The notes under the pieces were generated by a model. The model was not told the origin of the DNA and made no database searches. It saw only the letters and a program-made list of their open reading frames with translations. From CADEFF01 sp964569315 (GTDB lineage: Bacteria > Pseudomonadota > Alphaproteobacteria > Dongiales > Dongiaceae), in the NCBI GenBank assembly GCA_964569315.1, contig CAZMUZ010000129.1:1-10131 (forward strand): 10,131 nucleotides of DNA. Reading direction: 5' to 3'. Shown here piece by piece: positions 1 to 6,386 of this stretch (positions within the stretch are counted from its first letter, which is position 1; each line of letters begins with the position of its first letter). A program made the position numbers and the translations under genes.

Positions 1-1367
1 ATATCGGCGCCGGCCGCGTGGTGATGCAGGAGCTGCCGCGGATCGACCAGGCGATCGCCGAGAGCAGCCTCGCCCGGAACCTGGCGCTCCTCGATCTCGT
101 GGGCAAGCTGCAGGCCTCGGCCGGCCATTGCCACCTCATGGGGCTGCTCTCGCCGGGCGGGGTGCATTCGCATCAGCATCACATCGTGGCGCTCGCGAAG
201 CTCCTGGCGGCGGCCGGCATCAAGGTCTGGGTTCATGCCTGGCTCGACGGGCGCGACACCCCGCCTTCGAGCGCGCGCGGCTATCTCGCCGAATTCGAGG
301 CGGCGATCGCGCCGCTGCAGCGCGTCGCGATCGCGACGGTGAGCGGCCGCTACTACGCGATGGATCGCGACAAACGCTGGGAACGGGTCGCGCTCGCCTA
401 TGGCGCGATGGCGGCCGGCGAGGGGCTCAAGGCGGCAAGCGCGGACCAGGCCATCGCCGAGGCCTATGGGCGCAGCGAAACCGACGAGTTCGTGCGCCCG
501 ACCGTGATCGGGAGCTATGGCGGGATGGCGGACGGGGACGGCCTGCTCTCGGCCAATTTCCGCGCCGACCGCGTGCGGGAGATCCTGGAGGCACTGGCCG
601 ACCCCGCCTTCGCGGGCTTCGCGCGGCCGAAGACGGCGAAATTCGCCGCCGCCATCGGCATGACGGAATATTCGGTCGAGCTCGGCCGCCTCCTCGGCAC
701 GCTCTTCCCGCCGCAGCGGCTCGACCGCATGCTGGGCAGCGTGGTGGCGGAAGCGGGCTTGACCCAGCTCCGCATCGCGGAGACCGAGAAATACGCGCAT
801 GTGACCTTCTTCCTGAATGGCGGCGAGGAGCGGCCCTTTCCCGGCGAGGAGCGCATCCTGGTGCCGTCGCCCAAGGTCGCGACCTACGACATGAAGCCGG
901 AGATGTCGGCCTATGAGGTGACCGACAAGCTGGTCGCGGCCATCGAGAGCGGGCGTTTCGATTTCATCGTCGTGAACTACGCGAACACCGACATGGTCGG
1001 CCATACCGGCGACATCGAGGCGGCGAAGCATGCGGTCGAGGCGGTGGACCGTTGCCTCGGGCGGCTGGCCGACGCGGTGAAGCGCGCCGGCGGGGCGCTT
1101 CTCGTCACCGCCGACCATGGCAATGCCGAGATGATGCGCGATCCCGTGACCGGCCAGCCGCATACGGCCCATACGCTCAACCGCGTGCCGCTCCTGCTGG
1201 TGAACGCGCCGGCGGAATACTCGGCCGTCGCCGACGGCAGGCTTGCGGACATCGCCCCCACCTTGCTGCAGATCATGCGGCTGCCGAAGCCCGCCGAGAT
1301 GACCGGGCATTCGCTCATCCGGGATGCCCGGCCGGCCGAACGGGCGCAGCACCGTGCCGGGGCCTGA
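1..1367 (+). CDS. gpmI: 2,3-bisphosphoglycerate-independent phosphoglycerate mutase, 5'-truncated by the window edge
   Basis: Cytoplasmic glycolytic/gluconeogenic enzyme that interconverts 3- and 2-phosphoglycerate using a two-metal (usually Mn) site of the alkaline phosphatase superfamily. The reading frame is open from the first bases: codons from base 3 read IGAGRVVMQ, which in this family directly follows the SVGHxN segment. About 60 N-terminal residues, including the catalytic Ser, therefore lie outside the window, and no start codon should be taken from inside it. Visible landmarks are GGVHSHQHH (substrate His at 165-167), LDGRDTPP (243-266), SGRYYAMDRD, NFRADR (555-572), the Lys of EKYAH (789-791), TDMVGHTG (metal Asp 990-992, His 1002-1004), TADHGNAE (metal Asp 1113-1115, His 1116-1118) and the His of HTAHT (1161-1175). 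About 455 residues of a usual ~510 are present, and the C terminus is intact. It overlaps the next gene by 44 bases. The identification is secure. Confidence 0.97.
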   Translation, partial: IGAGRVVMQELPRIDQAIAESSLARNLALLDLVGKLQASAGHCHLMGLLSPGGVHSHQHHIVALAKLLAAAGIKVWVHAWLDGRDTPPSSARGYLAEFEAAIAPLQRVAIATVSGRYYAMDRDKRWERVALAYGAMAAGEGLKAASADQAIAEAYGRSETDEFVRPTVIGSYGGMADGDGLLSANFRADRVREILEALADPAFAGFARPKTAKFAAAIGMTEYSVELGRLLGTLFPPQRLDRMLGSVVAEAGLTQLRIAETEKYAHVTFFLNGGEERPFPGEERILVPSPKVATYDMKPEMSAYEVTDKLVAAIESGRFDFIVVNYANTDMVGHTGDIEAAKHAVEAVDRCLGRLADAVKRAGGALLVTADHGNAEMMRDPVTGQPHTAHTLNRVPLLLVNAPAEYSAVADGRLADIAPTLLQIMRLPKPAEMTGHSLIRDARPAERAQHRAGA

Positions 1368-2613
1368 AAAAACGCGCCTCCCTGTCGCGCGCCTCGCGGC
1401 CGCCTTCCTCGCCGTCGTTCCCTGGCTTGCGCCGGTCGGGCTCGCGCAGCTCGGGCTTGCGCAGCTCAGGCCCGCGCTCGCGCAGGAGAGCCAAGAACAG
1501 CTCGAATCGGTCGAGCGTGCGCTCGCGGCGGATCGCGAGAAGCTGGAAGCGCTCGAACGGCAGCAATCGGCGATCGCCGACGAAGTCGCCGCGCTCCAGG
1601 CCGAGCTCGTCGCCAAGGCGGCCGAGGCGCAGGCGATCGAGAAGACGCTGACCGAGCTCGATGCCGAGCTCGCGGCCCTCACCGAGCGCGAGCGCGCGAC
1701 GAGCGCCGAGCTCGGCCAGCGTCGCCGCCAGCTCGCCTCGAGCCTCGGCGCGCTTGGCTGGCTCGCCATGCAGCCGCCGGCGCTGCTGCTGATCGACGAC
1801 GGCGACGCGACCGACCGGCTGCGCGGCGCGACCCTGGTGGCGATCGCCGTGCCGGCGTTGCAGGACCGCGCCCAGGGGCTGAAGCGGGAACTCGCCGACC
1901 TCGAAACCCTCCGCCAGGAGATCGCGCTCAGCCGCGAGGCGACGACGCGGGAGAACGAGGCGCTGGCTGCGGCCAATGCGCGCATCTCGGCGCTGGTCGA
2001 GGAACGCTCCGCCCTGGAGACCGCGACCGCGGCCGAGCGCCAGGCCCAGGCCGAGCGGGTCGCCGGGCTCGCCGCCGAGGCGGCCGATCTGAAGGAGCTG
2101 CTGGAGAAGCTGGCGACCATGGTGCCGACGGTAAAGCCCGCCCCGGCCGCCGACGCGGCCGGCGTCCAGACGGCGGCGCTCGCCTCCCCCCCGGCGCCGG
2201 GGACCATGCGGGATTTTCCCGCGGCACCCGGCGGCGCGATGCGGCCGGCCGAAGGCGGCCTCAAGATCAAGTTCGGCGCGACCGGCGCCGACGGGGCGGA
2301 AAGCCGCGGAATCACGGTCGCGACGCGGCCCGGGGCGCGGGTCGTGGCGCCGTTCGACGGACGGGTGGTTTTTCAGGGTCCCTTCAGGGGTTACGGCCCA
2401 ATATTGATCATCGAACATGGCGGCGGGTATCATACGCTTCTGGCCGGGCTCGGGCGGATCGACGCCGATGTCGGCCAATGGGTCAAAGAGGGCGAACCGG
2501 TGGGTCAAATGAGCCCGGATGCCGGTAGCACCAGCCCCAACCTCTATGTTGAACTCCGAAAAGACGGGCAACCGATCGACCCCGCCCCTTGGCTCGGCTT
2601 TGGCGACAACTGA
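1324..2613 (+). CDS. envC: EnvC-like murein hydrolase activator (coiled coil plus degenerate LytM/M23 domain)
   Basis: 429 residues from ATG 1324. A basic N terminus (KTR...R, residues 16-23) precedes a hydrophobic stretch and a likely signal peptidase site ALA|Q after residue 53, so the protein should be exported to the periplasm. Residues ~54-260 are rich in Glu, Ala, Leu and Arg and look like a long coiled coil. A Pro/Ala-rich linker follows, then an M23/LytM domain at ~325-425. The four zinc-ligand positions of active M23 enzymes are replaced: Ser327 and Thr331 stand for the HxxxD pair, and Asn406 and Tyr408 for the HxH pair (NLYVELR). This is the EnvC pattern, in which the protein activates N-acetylmuramyl amidases at division rather than cutting peptidoglycan itself. 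That role is inferred from the family. No strong ribosome binding site precedes ATG 1324, so translation is probably coupled to gpmI. GTG 1354 is an alternative start that keeps the signal peptide. Confidence 0.88.
   Translation: MPGRPNGRSTVPGPEKTRLPVARLAAAFLAVVPWLAPVGLAQLGLAQLRPALAQESQEQLESVERALAADREKLEALERQQSAIADEVAALQAELVAKAAEAQAIEKTLTELDAELAALTERERATSAELGQRRRQLASSLGALGWLAMQPPALLLIDDGDATDRLRGATLVAIAVPALQDRAQGLKRELADLETLRQEIALSREATTRENEALAAANARISALVEERSALETATAAERQAQAERVAGLAAEAADLKELLEKLATMVPTVKPAPAADAAGVQTAALASPPAPGTMRDFPAAPGGAMRPAEGGLKIKFGATGADGAESRGITVATRPGARVVAPFDGRVVFQGPFRGYGPILIIEHGGGYHTLLAGLGRIDADVGQWVKEGEPVGQMSPDAGSTSPNLYVELRKDGQPIDPAPWLGFGDN
1438..1467 (+). repeat. Two-copy 15-bp tandem repeat in the signal peptide of the EnvC-like gene
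   Basis: Bases 1438-1452 and 1453-1467 differ at one position (ctc versus ctt) and both encode GLAQL. They lie at the end of the hydrophobic part of the signal peptide, just before the ALAQ cleavage motif. A small in-frame slippage duplication that lengthened the signal sequence is the simplest reading. Confidence 0.7.
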
Positions 2614-2614
2614 A

Positions 2615-3985
2615 ATGGACACAACCTCCATGCATCGCTTCTTGCGCCTGGCGGCGGCGGCCGCCGCAATCGCGTGCGTCGCACCGCTCACGGCCAGCTC
2701 CCAGGAAAGCAGTTCCAGCTCCGAAACCTACCGGCAGCTCAACCTGTTCGGCGACGTGTTCGAGCGCGTCCGCTCGAGCTATGTCGAGGAAGTCGGCGAC
2801 AAGCAGCTCATCGAGTCGGCGATCAACGGCATGCTGAGCTCGCTCGACCCGCATTCGAGCTATCTCGACGCCGATAATTTCGAGGACATGCAGGTCCAGA
2901 CCAAGGGCGAGTTCGGCGGGCTCGGCATCGAGGTCACCATGGAGAACGGCGTGGTGAAGGTGGTGTCGCCGATCGACGACACCCCCGCCGCGCGCGCCGG
3001 CATCATGCCCGGCGACTACATCACCCATATCGACGGCGAGCCGGTGGTCGGCCTCAATCTCTCGGACGCGGTCGACAAGATGCGCGGGCCCGTGGATTCC
3101 GAGGTCGAGCTCACCGTCGTGCGCGGCAAGGACGAGCCCTTCCAGGTCAAGCTGAAGCGCGCCGTCATCAAGATCCAGTCGGTCCGCTCGCGGCTGGAGG
3201 GCGACATCGCCTATGTCCGCATCACGAGCTTCAGCGAGCAGACCGATCTCGGGCTGCGGACCGCCGTCGAGACCCTGAAGAAGCAGTCGGGCGGCAAGCT
3301 CGCCGGTCTCATCCTCGACCTGCGCAACAACCCGGGCGGATTGCTCGATCAGGCGATCGCGGTTTCCGACGATTTCATCCAGCAGGGCGAGATCGTCTCC
3401 ACCCGCGGGCGCGATCCGAAGGCGGGCCAGCGCTTCAACGCCGAGCCCGGCGACATCACCAACGGCCTGCCGATGGTGGTGCTGATCAACAGCGGCTCGG
3501 CCTCCGCGTCGGAGATCGTTGCCGGCGCGCTGCAGGACCATCACCGCGCGATCCTGCTCGGCACGACCTCCTTCGGCAAAGGCTCGGTGCAGACCATCAT
3601 CCCGCTGCCCGGCCATGGCGCGATCCGCCTGACGACGGCGCGTTACTACACCCCGTCCGGCCGTTCGATCCAGGGCAGCGGCATCGTGCCCGACATCGAG
3701 GTGCGGCAGGCGAAGATCGAGGTCATCGAGGAAGGCGAGCGTCACGAGGCGGATCTGCCGGGGGCGCTCAACAACGACACGGTGGAGCCGAACGGCGAAG
3801 CCGCGCCGGAGAACGGCGAGACGCCGGCGGAGAGCCCGGACGGCGCCGACGCCGCCCCGACGCCGGACCCGGCGGCGAACCCGACCAACGCCGCGGCTGC
3901 GCCCGAGCAGGACTATCAGCTCGCGCGCGCGCTCGACCTGCTGCGCGGCCTTGCCCTGATGCAGCAGACCCAGAAGACGGATTGA
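2615..3985 (+). CDS. ctpA: S41-family C-terminal processing serine protease (CtpA)
   Basis: 456 residues if started at ATG 2615, one base after the stop of the EnvC-like gene. ATG 2630 is an alternative that gives the same signal peptide. Neither has a good ribosome binding site, which suggests coupling. Residues ~6-28 (basic RFLR, then Ala-rich) form an export signal ending near TASSQ. A PDZ domain spans ~95-175, beginning GEFGGLGIE and containing the PAARAGIMPGD loop. The S41 catalytic core follows: Ser297 in SASASEI, Asp308 in ALQD and Lys322 in FGKG. Their spacing (11 and 14 residues) equals that of E. coli Prc Ser430/Asp441/Lys455, so the Ser-Lys active site is intact. The last ~80 residues are acidic, Pro/Ala-rich and low complexity. 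Family members trim periplasmic proteins, including cell-wall hydrolases. The neighbouring amidase activator makes a cell-wall role plausible, but the substrate is unknown. Confidence 0.95.
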   Translation: MDTTSMHRFLRLAAAAAAIACVAPLTASSQESSSSSETYRQLNLFGDVFERVRSSYVEEVGDKQLIESAINGMLSSLDPHSSYLDADNFEDMQVQTKGEFGGLGIEVTMENGVVKVVSPIDDTPAARAGIMPGDYITHIDGEPVVGLNLSDAVDKMRGPVDSEVELTVVRGKDEPFQVKLKRAVIKIQSVRSRLEGDIAYVRITSFSEQTDLGLRTAVETLKKQSGGKLAGLILDLRNNPGGLLDQAIAVSDDFIQQGEIVSTRGRDPKAGQRFNAEPGDITNGLPMVVLINSGSASASEIVAGALQDHHRAILLGTTSFGKGSVQTIIPLPGHGAIRLTTARYYTPSGRSIQGSGIVPDIEVRQAKIEVIEEGERHEADLPGALNNDTVEPNGEAAPENGETPAESPDGADAAPTPDPAANPTNAAAAPEQDYQLARALDLLRGLALMQQTQKTD

Positions 3986-3991
3986 CGGAGC

Positions 3992-4016
3992 GGCTCGCCC
4001 GCAAAGGGGGCGAGCC
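3992..4016 (+). terminator. Strong hairpin in the ctpA to deacetylase spacer (terminator-like or attenuator)
   Basis: A perfect 9-bp GC-rich stem (3992-4000 pairing with 4008-4016) with a 7-base loop lies 6 bases after the ctpA stop. Only CTTT follows (4017-4020) rather than a full U tract, so it may be a weak or partial terminator, an attenuator, or a 3' stabiliser of upstream mRNA. It lies upstream of the ribosome binding site used by the next gene. Confidence 0.5.
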
Positions 4017-4032
4017 CTTTGGACCTCTCGGG

Positions 4033-4038
4033 GGGAGG
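4033..4038 (+). promoter_or_regulatory. Ribosome binding site that decides the deacetylase start
   Basis: GGGAGG lies 6 bases before GTG 4045, an ideal Shine-Dalgarno spacing. It favours GTG 4045 over the longer in-frame option TTG 3982, which would overlap the ctpA stop and place the hairpin inside the coding sequence. Confidence 0.75.
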
Positions 4039-4044
4039 TTTAGG

Positions 4045-5583
4045 GTGGCCGACGAGGAAGCGAGGCGAGGCGGCACCGGCCGCGCCTTCATGGCGCTGGC
4101 CGTTCTGCTGCTGCTCGCCGCGGCGGGAAGCGCCTTCTGGCTGCACCAGACGGGAGAGCTGGCGCCGCTCCTCGCCGCGAAGCCGCTCGTCGATCTGCCG
4201 CTCCCGCCGCCCGAAGCGCCGGCGCCGGAAAGCGCGGACGCCGCGACGCAATCCGGCATGACGGCCCCCGACGAGGACACGACCCCAGCCGCACCAATCG
4301 ACGCCGCCCCCACCGAAGCCGCGACAACCGAAGCCGCCCCAACCGAAGCCGCCCCAACCGAAGCCGAGGGCGAGCCATCGGCGGCAAGCGAGACGACACC
4401 GGCCGCAGCAGCCGAGGCAGCCGAGGAACCCACCCTCACCCCGCCGCCCCCGGCCTCGCCCGCGCCGGGCAGCGACACGGCCGACGCGCTCGCCGCCGCC
4501 TCGCCGGAGGCGACGGAGCCGACATCGCCAGAGGCGACGGAACCTGCAGCACCGGCGGCGACAGAGCCGGCGGCGCCGGGCGAACCCGACGAAACGACGC
4601 CGACCGAAACCGTGCCTTCCGAGGCAAGCGAGGCCGCGGCCGAGACGCCCGCCGAGGCAAGTCCGGCCGGGGGCCCGGCAGAGGATGCGGGCGGGTCCGA
4701 CGCCGATCCGAGCCTGTCACCTTCGACGGCGCTTGCGACCGGCGCGGCGCCGGACGCCCCGGCCGCGCCGCAAACCGCGACCGCAACGCCCGAAAGCGAG
4801 CCCGCCGCCCCCGGCACGACCGAGCTTGCCGCGGCAACACCCCCCGCCGCGCCGATCGATCCGCCCTGGCGGCGCTATGCGCGGCCTTTCCCGCTCGCCG
4901 ATTCGCGACCCCGCATCGCCATCGTCGTGACCGAGCTCGGCCTCAGCCGCGCCGCGACCGAGGCCGCGATCGACCGGCTGCCGCCGGAGGTCACGCTCGC
5001 CTTCAATCCGCTGGCACCGGACCTGCAATCCTGGATCGTCAAGGCGCGCGCCCGCGGCCATGAGGTGATGCTCGATCTCCCGATGGAGCCGCTCGCCTAT
5101 CCGAGCGAGGATCCGGGGCCGAACGCGCTGCTCGCCTCGCTCGGCGAGGTCGAGAATCTTCGACGGCTCGGATTCCTGCTCGCGCGCGCCGACGGCTATG
5201 TCGGGGTCGCGACCTATATGGGCTCGCGCTTCGAAGGGTCGGCCGAGCTGATCGAGCCGGTGCTGCGCCGCCTCGCGGAGAAAGGCTATCTCTTCCTCGC
5301 GAACCGCTCCGGCCCGACCAGCGAGGTCCCCGCCCTCGCGGCGTCGCTGCAGCTTCCCTATGCCGGCAACGACCGGTTCCTCGACACCGAGGCGACGCGG
5401 GTCGCGATCGACGGCCGGCTGCAGCAGCTCGAGCGCCTCGCCCGCACGCGCATGGGCGCCGTCGCCATGGGGCTGCCCTATCCCGTGACCATCGAGCGGG
5501 TCGCCGCCTGGGCCGAGACGCTGGGGGCGAAGGGCATCGCGCTCGCGCCGGTATCCGCCCTCGTCAGCGTGGTCGAGCCATGA
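4045..5583 (+). CDS. Divergent polysaccharide deacetylase family protein (YibQ/DUF610 type), membrane-anchored
   Basis: 512 residues from GTG 4045. A short cytoplasmic N terminus leads into one membrane helix (~14-33). Then comes an unusually long, disordered-looking Ala/Pro/Thr/Glu linker (~48-285) containing short tandem repeats, and a C-terminal polysaccharide deacetylase-2 domain (~288-510). The topology puts the domain in the periplasm on a long tether. Family landmarks are IAIVVTELGLS, GHEVMLDLPMEPL, GYVGVATYMGS and the VSALV end. The residues that would bind metal in typical members look replaced: Thr296-Glu297 where an Asp-Asp pair is expected, Tyr391 before MGS where His is usual, Ala419-Asn420 where Asp is expected, and Leu477/Tyr479 in place of two His. 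Catalysis is therefore doubtful. From memory, alphaproteobacterial relatives are often degenerate here too. Its place after envC and ctpA suggests an envelope role. It overlaps rppH by four bases (ATGA). Confidence 0.85.
   Translation: MADEEARRGGTGRAFMALAVLLLLAAAGSAFWLHQTGELAPLLAAKPLVDLPLPPPEAPAPESADAATQSGMTAPDEDTTPAAPIDAAPTEAATTEAAPTEAAPTEAEGEPSAASETTPAAAAEAAEEPTLTPPPPASPAPGSDTADALAAASPEATEPTSPEATEPAAPAATEPAAPGEPDETTPTETVPSEASEAAAETPAEASPAGGPAEDAGGSDADPSLSPSTALATGAAPDAPAAPQTATATPESEPAAPGTTELAAATPPAAPIDPPWRRYARPFPLADSRPRIAIVVTELGLSRAATEAAIDRLPPEVTLAFNPLAPDLQSWIVKARARGHEVMLDLPMEPLAYPSEDPGPNALLASLGEVENLRRLGFLLARADGYVGVATYMGSRFEGSAELIEPVLRRLAEKGYLFLANRSGPTSEVPALAASLQLPYAGNDRFLDTEATRVAIDGRLQQLERLARTRMGAVAMGLPYPVTIERVAAWAETLGAKGIALAPVSALVSVVEP
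4312..4365 (+). repeat. 15-bp tandem repeat, about 3.6 copies, in the deacetylase linker
   Basis: The 9-base core accgaagcc recurs at 4312, 4327, 4342 and 4357, separated by 6-base spacers gcgaca, gcccca and gcccca. It encodes TEAAT/TEAAP pentapeptides. The phase is in frame, so copy-number change would alter linker length without a frameshift. Confidence 0.85.
4504..4575 (+). repeat. Three degenerate 24-bp repeats in the deacetylase linker
   Basis: Units at 4504-4527, 4528-4551 and 4552-4575 encode PEATEPTS, PEATEPAA and PAATEPAA. The peptide pattern is better conserved than the DNA, which fits an older duplication kept for its Pro/Ala/Glu composition. Confidence 0.7.
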
Positions 5584-6086
5584 CCGCAGCCGGACGCGGC
5601 AAGGGCGGCGCGGAGCGTCCGCTCCGCTATCGGCGCGGCGTCGGCATCATGCTGCTGAATGCCGCCCGTCAGGTCTTCGTCGCCAAGCGCATCGACATGC
5701 CGAGCGACGCCTGGCAGATGCCGCAGGGCGGCATCGACAAGGGCGAGACGCCGGTCGCCGCCGCCTGGCGCGAGATGCGCGAGGAGATCGGCACCGATCG
5801 CGCGACGCTGCGCGCCGAAAGCCGGGACTGGCTGCGCTACGACCTGCCGGCGGAGCTGGCGCCGCGGCTCTGGGGCGGACGGTTCCGCGGCCAGGAGCAG
5901 AAATGGTTCGTCTTCGATTTCGCCGGCCGCGATTCCGACATCGACATCGCGCAGGACCGTCATCCGGAGTTCTCCGACTGGCGCTGGGTGGAGATGGCGC
6001 GGCTGCCGGCGCTGATCGTCCCCTTCAAGCGGCAGCTCTACACCGACCTCGTCGCCGAGTTCTCGCCGCTGCTCCGCGACCGCTGA
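5580..6086 (+). CDS. rppH: RNA pyrophosphohydrolase (Nudix family)
   Basis: 168 residues, the usual size for alphaproteobacterial RppH. This cytoplasmic enzyme removes pyrophosphate from the triphosphorylated 5' end of transcripts, which opens them to RNase E-type decay. The Nudix box GX5EX7REUXEEXGU is intact from Gly50 to Thr72: Gly50, Glu56, Arg64, Glu65, Glu68, Glu69, Gly71. The preceding WQMPQGGID is the RppH/IalA hallmark that separates it from other Nudix enzymes, and the WVEMARLPALIVPFKR region near the C terminus also fits. The start ATG shares four bases with the deacetylase stop (ATGA) and has no clear ribosome binding site, so translational coupling is likely. Its last 55 bases, including the stop, are repeated after the assembly gap. 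The upstream copy is complete, so the gene itself is not broken. Confidence 0.95.
   Translation: MTAAGRGKGGAERPLRYRRGVGIMLLNAARQVFVAKRIDMPSDAWQMPQGGIDKGETPVAAAWREMREEIGTDRATLRAESRDWLRYDLPAELAPRLWGGRFRGQEQKWFVFDFAGRDSDIDIAQDRHPEFSDWRWVEMARLPALIVPFKRQLYTDLVAEFSPLLRDR
6032..6086 (+). repeat. Left copy of a 55-bp exact duplication flanking the gap (3' end of rppH)
   Basis: These 55 bases, running from gcagctctac to the rppH stop codon, recur without mismatch at 6187-6241. The copy ends exactly at the first N. Confidence 0.97.
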
Positions 6087-6186
6087 NNNNNNNNNNNNNN
6101 NNNNNNNNNNNNNNNNNNNNNNNNNNNNNNNNNNNNNNNNNNNNNNNNNNNNNNNNNNNNNNNNNNNNNNNNNNNNNNNNNNNNNN
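6087..6186. other. Assembly gap of exactly 100 Ns
   Basis: A run of 100 undetermined bases. The round length is a common placeholder for an unknown gap size. Because the sequence on both sides overlaps by 55 bases, the real gap is probably absent or negative. Reading frames that cross it are meaningless. Confidence 0.99.
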
Positions 6187-6241
6187 GCAGCTCTACACCG
6201 ACCTCGTCGCCGAGTTCTCGCCGCTGCTCCGCGACCGCTGA
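6187..6241 (+). repeat. Right copy of the 55-bp duplication (orphan rppH tail)
   Basis: Identical to 6032-6086. It begins at the first base after the Ns and ends with the rppH stop codon. It encodes the last 17 residues plus stop, with no start. It is most likely the overlapping end of the next contig rather than a real gene fragment. Confidence 0.95.
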
Positions 6242-6375
6242 GGCAATCGGCCGGTCCGACCGCGGGGCAGATCGATAGGCGATTTCGCCGCCGGCCCGCC
6301 TGCCTTAGGCTCGCATCGCCGGGCGAGGCGGATGTCGGACAGGCCGCCGGGCGGCACGTCTTCCACGTCACCGAC

Positions 6376-6380
6376 GAGGG
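6376..6380 (+). promoter_or_regulatory. Ribosome binding site of the GMC oxidoreductase
   Basis: GAGGG lies 6 bases before ATG 6387 and supports that start. The rest of the leader 6242-6386 shows only short GC hairpins (for example 6343-6355) and no convincing promoter. Confidence 0.6.
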
Positions 6381-6386
6381 TTCGCG

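Noticed and set aside
1315..3745. Long minus-strand open frames opposite the EnvC-like gene and ctpA
   Set aside because: Antisense shadows caused by high GC at third codon positions. No start signals and no recognisable domains, while the plus-strand proteins have clear motifs.
3982..4044. TTG 3982 as start of the deacetylase-like gene
   Set aside because: No ribosome binding site, and it would put the spacer hairpin into the coding region. GTG 4045 has an ideal site.
6187..6241. Second truncated rppH as a pseudogene from a real duplication
   Set aside because: An exact copy whose left edge is the gap edge and whose length equals a common assembly k-mer is better explained as contig-end overlap.
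6283..6311. Promoter for the GMC gene with TAGGCT as -10 (6306-6311)
   Set aside because: The hexamer 17 bases upstream (TTTCGC) matches a -35 poorly. GC-rich leaders give such hits by chance.
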